Source: an uncultured Blautia sp. (GTDB lineage Bacteria; Bacillota; Clostridia; Lachnospirales; Lachnospiraceae). Taken from it: a stretch of 6,310 nt of DNA. Under the pieces are notes generated by a model. That model was not told the DNA's origin. It searched no databases and was given only the letters and a program-made list of their open reading frames with translations. The DNA lies in the NCBI GenBank assembly GCA_934371915.1, contig CAKROE010000116.1:1-6310 (forward strand), in the 5' to 3' direction. The position numbers and the translations under genes are program-made. Shown here in pieces: positions 5,455-6,310 of this stretch; position 1 is the stretch's first letter; each line of letters begins with the position of its first letter.

Positions 5455-5528
5455 TGTTATTTGTTTTTCGATATCGTGCCCACATCTTAGCACGTGTTTG
5501 GGGGCAAATCTATACACAAATTCAACAG

Positions 5529-5558
5529 CGTTTTTAGCACTGTACGTTCTTAAAAACG
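5529..5558. repeat. 8-bp inverted repeat CGTTTTTA / TAAAAACG
   Basis: CGTTTTTA (5529-5536) and TAAAAACG (5551-5558) are perfect inverted copies around a 14-nt loop, in the leader between the presumed promoter and the 127-aa gene. No T-run follows, so it is not a clear terminator. The gap 5419-5684 otherwise holds the palindrome, the TATGTGGTT repeats and the terminator; I see no gene in it. Confidence 0.4.
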
Positions 5559-5564
5559 ACTTTA

Positions 5565-5601
5565 TTTATACAACCACATATCTGGATATTAAAACCACAT
5601 A
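5565..5601 (-). promoter_or_regulatory. Possible promoter with paired TATGTGGTT operator-like repeats
   Basis: On the - strand TATGTGGTT occurs twice, at 5601-5593 and 5580-5572, exactly 21 bp (two helical turns) apart. The -10-like TATAAA is at 5570-5565, with no good -35, as expected of an activator-dependent or regulated promoter. It would drive the 127-aa gene and those downstream. The XRE regulator next door is the natural candidate to bind here. Confidence 0.4.
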
Positions 5602-5655
5602 CTTGTTGTTGTCTATTTTTTTGGACAAATTGACGAATGGAATATATTTTTAGAT

Positions 5656-5685
5656 AAAAAAAATACCACCCGAGGAGTGGTATTT
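5656..5685 (-). terminator. Rho-independent terminator of the XRE regulator gene
   Basis: AAATACCAC (5661-5669) pairs with GTGGTATTT (5677-5685), a 9-bp stem with a 7-nt loop. On the - strand it runs into an eight-T tract. It starts at the regulator's TGA stop (5687-5685), so the regulator forms its own transcription unit, separate from the genes to its left. Confidence 0.85.
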
Positions 5686-5897
5686 CAAAAGACATTATCA
5701 TCTGGAAAATGTGTCGCAACATCCGAAAGCTCGCAATTCAAGATATTACAAAGGCGGTCAAGCGTGTTAACTTGCACATTTTCATTCTTGCGGAGGCGAT
5801 GAATCTGTGAACGACTAATATGAAACCTGTGGTATAAATCGTACTGCGATATACCGCGTTCTTTCATGGTAAGCCACAACCTATCATATCGGATCAC
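5685..5897 (-). CDS. Small XRE/Cro-type transcriptional regulator (HTH_26-like), 70 aa
   Basis: Single-domain helix-turn-helix DNA-binding protein. The frame is open to an ATG at 6047, but the start is the GTG at 5897: GGGGGAGG lies 6 nt upstream, and the product then begins IRYDRLWLTMKERGIS as in short YozG-like regulators. The HTH runs from SQYDLYHRFHI (17-27) to recognition helix SRSQIHRLRKN (28-38), followed by the usual NTLDRLCNILNCELSDV (44-60) and a short acidic tail. It lies between two regulatory regions, with a divergent gene at 6013, and probably controls one or both: the paired repeats at 5572-5601 or the TATATA symmetry at 5979-5993. It lacks the extra C-terminal domain of larger lambda-CI-type repressors, so no SOS-type cleavage is expected. 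Confidence 0.88.
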   Translation of the reverse strand: MIRYDRLWLTMKERGISQYDLYHRFHISRSQIHRLRKNENVQVNTLDRLCNILNCELSDVATHFPDDNVF

Positions 5898-5928
5898 TTT
5901 TTGCCTCCCCCTTCCGTTTTCTTTCTTC

Positions 5929-5958
5929 TTGCTATACCTACCATTTTGGATGTAGAAT
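5929..5958 (+). promoter_or_regulatory. Possible promoter for the divergent + strand gene
   Basis: TTGCTA (5929-5934) and TAGAAT (5953-5958) are spaced by 18 nt, giving a start near 5965 and a leader of about 48 nt before ATG 6013. The match is moderate. Confidence 0.35.
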
Positions 5959-5978
5959 AAAGAAAAGTGAAGTGTCCG

Positions 5979-5993
5979 TATATAGAGTATATA
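5979..5993. promoter_or_regulatory. TATATA-GAG-TATATA symmetric site between divergent genes
   Basis: Two self-complementary TATATA halves flank GAG, 20 bp before ATG 6013 and downstream of the possible + strand promoter. It also supplies a TATACT -10-like box on the - strand for the regulator. It is a candidate operator, but AT-rich symmetry of this kind is cheap. Confidence 0.3.
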
Positions 5994-6012
5994 TGTAGGA
6001 AGAGAGGGCGAG

Positions 6013-6310
6013 ATGATAAGGAAAAAAGTGATTACTTTAACTTGCATTTTATTGAGTTTTTGGATTGGATTTCAAATTGATTTTTCATCAGAATCAGAAG
6101 TGCCATTGATTGTTTCGACTAGAACAGAAGGAAACTCATCAGCGTATCGACTAGAAATTGGAGTAGAGGTCAAAGATGCTAGATTGCTAAAGAAGAAGGA
6201 CGAGTTGTTTCACCAGATCTTAAAATCCATCGTGGATAATACTTTAGATGGTATAGACCTTGCTTATGACGAGGTGGGACATCCACGAGAGTTAATAGTA
6301 AGAATGTATC
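6013..6310 (+). CDS. Unknown protein with N-terminal signal/anchor, 5' portion (runs off window)
   Basis: Open from ATG 6013 to the window edge (99 codons, no stop); GAGGG lies 4 nt upstream. An alternative GTG at 6028 has AAGGA before it. The N-terminus MIRKK followed by VITLTCILLSFWIGFQI (6-22) is a signal peptide or single membrane anchor. The exported part begins polar (DFSSESEVP), then an apparent beta strand AYRLEIGVEV (44-53) and an amphipathic helix LLKKKDELFHQILKSIVDN (58-76). The plan (anchor, beta strand, helix) is loosely like FliL/stomatin-type extracytoplasmic proteins, but I see no diagnostic motif and would not name it. It is divergent from the XRE regulator and could be element cargo, a virion/conjugation component, or host DNA past the other boundary. 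Confidence 0.7.
   Translation, partial: MIRKKVITLTCILLSFWIGFQIDFSSESEVPLIVSTRTEGNSSAYRLEIGVEVKDARLLKKKDELFHQILKSIVDNTLDGIDLAYDEVGHPRELIVRMY

Noticed and set aside
5419..5484. 21-codon leader peptide (MWARYRKTNN...) ending just before ATG 5418
   Set aside because: No ribosome site, and its sequence is determined by the palindrome; coupling is possible but unsupported.
5419..5517. N-terminal extension of the 127-aa protein
   Set aside because: The GGAGG placed 7 nt before ATG 5418 decides the start; the extension also covers a perfect palindrome.
5232..5537. + strand 101-codon frame
   Set aside because: Antisense to the 127-aa gene, Cys/His/Leu-rich shadow composition.
5534..5722. 62-codon - strand frame
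   Set aside because: It crosses the terminator and the end of the regulator gene in another frame; no ribosome site.
5898..6047. 50-residue hydrophobic extension of the XRE regulator
   Set aside because: GTG 5897 has an excellent ribosome site and starts where the family starts; the extension is AT-rich intergenic sequence overlapping the divergent gene.

Overview
The window reads as a low-GC Firmicutes chromosome, most likely a gut-type Lachnospiraceae or related Clostridia. That judgement rests on AT-rich base usage, strong AGGAGG-type ribosome binding sites, an anaerobe-type ThiH, and the character of the integrase and Rep proteins. It shows the junction between a housekeeping thiamin operon and an integrated mobile element.

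Left part (1-1629, + strand): the 3' portion of thiH (2-iminoacetate synthase, radical SAM, cut by the window edge) overlaps a TenI/ThiE-family gene whose active-site pattern fits thiazole tautomerase (TenI) better than thiamin phosphate synthase. Both belong to thiazole biosynthesis.

Junction (about 1630-1827): a 12-bp-period GGTACCCTG repeat, a strong hairpin with a T-tract on the - strand, and a short stretch resembling the T-arm and 3' end of a tRNA or tmRNA. I read this as a candidate attachment (attR-like) boundary.

Element (about 1745 to at least 5900, almost all on the - strand; transcription runs right to left): a 70-aa XRE-type regulator with its own terminator; a regulatory intergenic region; a 127-aa acidic/beta-rich protein; a 107-aa two-helix membrane protein with a basic tail; a 115-nt interrupted inverted repeat containing a sigma70-like promoter; a 167-aa single-pass membrane protein; a 54-nt hairpin; an HUH-type rolling-circle Rep of the filamentous-phage ORF2/G2P kind; a block of 16-bp tandem repeats; and a complete tyrosine integrase whose 3' end faces the thi operon.

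Interpretation: Rep, ssDNA-like foldback structures, small membrane proteins and an integrase together suggest an integrated rolling-circle replicon, possibly a cryptic inovirus-like (filamentous phage-like) element or an ssDNA plasmid or satellite. No Zot-type ATPase, recognisable coat gene or relaxase/coupling protein is visible, so the phage label is a hypothesis. At the right edge a divergent + strand gene (6013 onward) encodes an N-terminally anchored or exported protein that runs off the window. Whether it belongs to the element or the host cannot be decided here.
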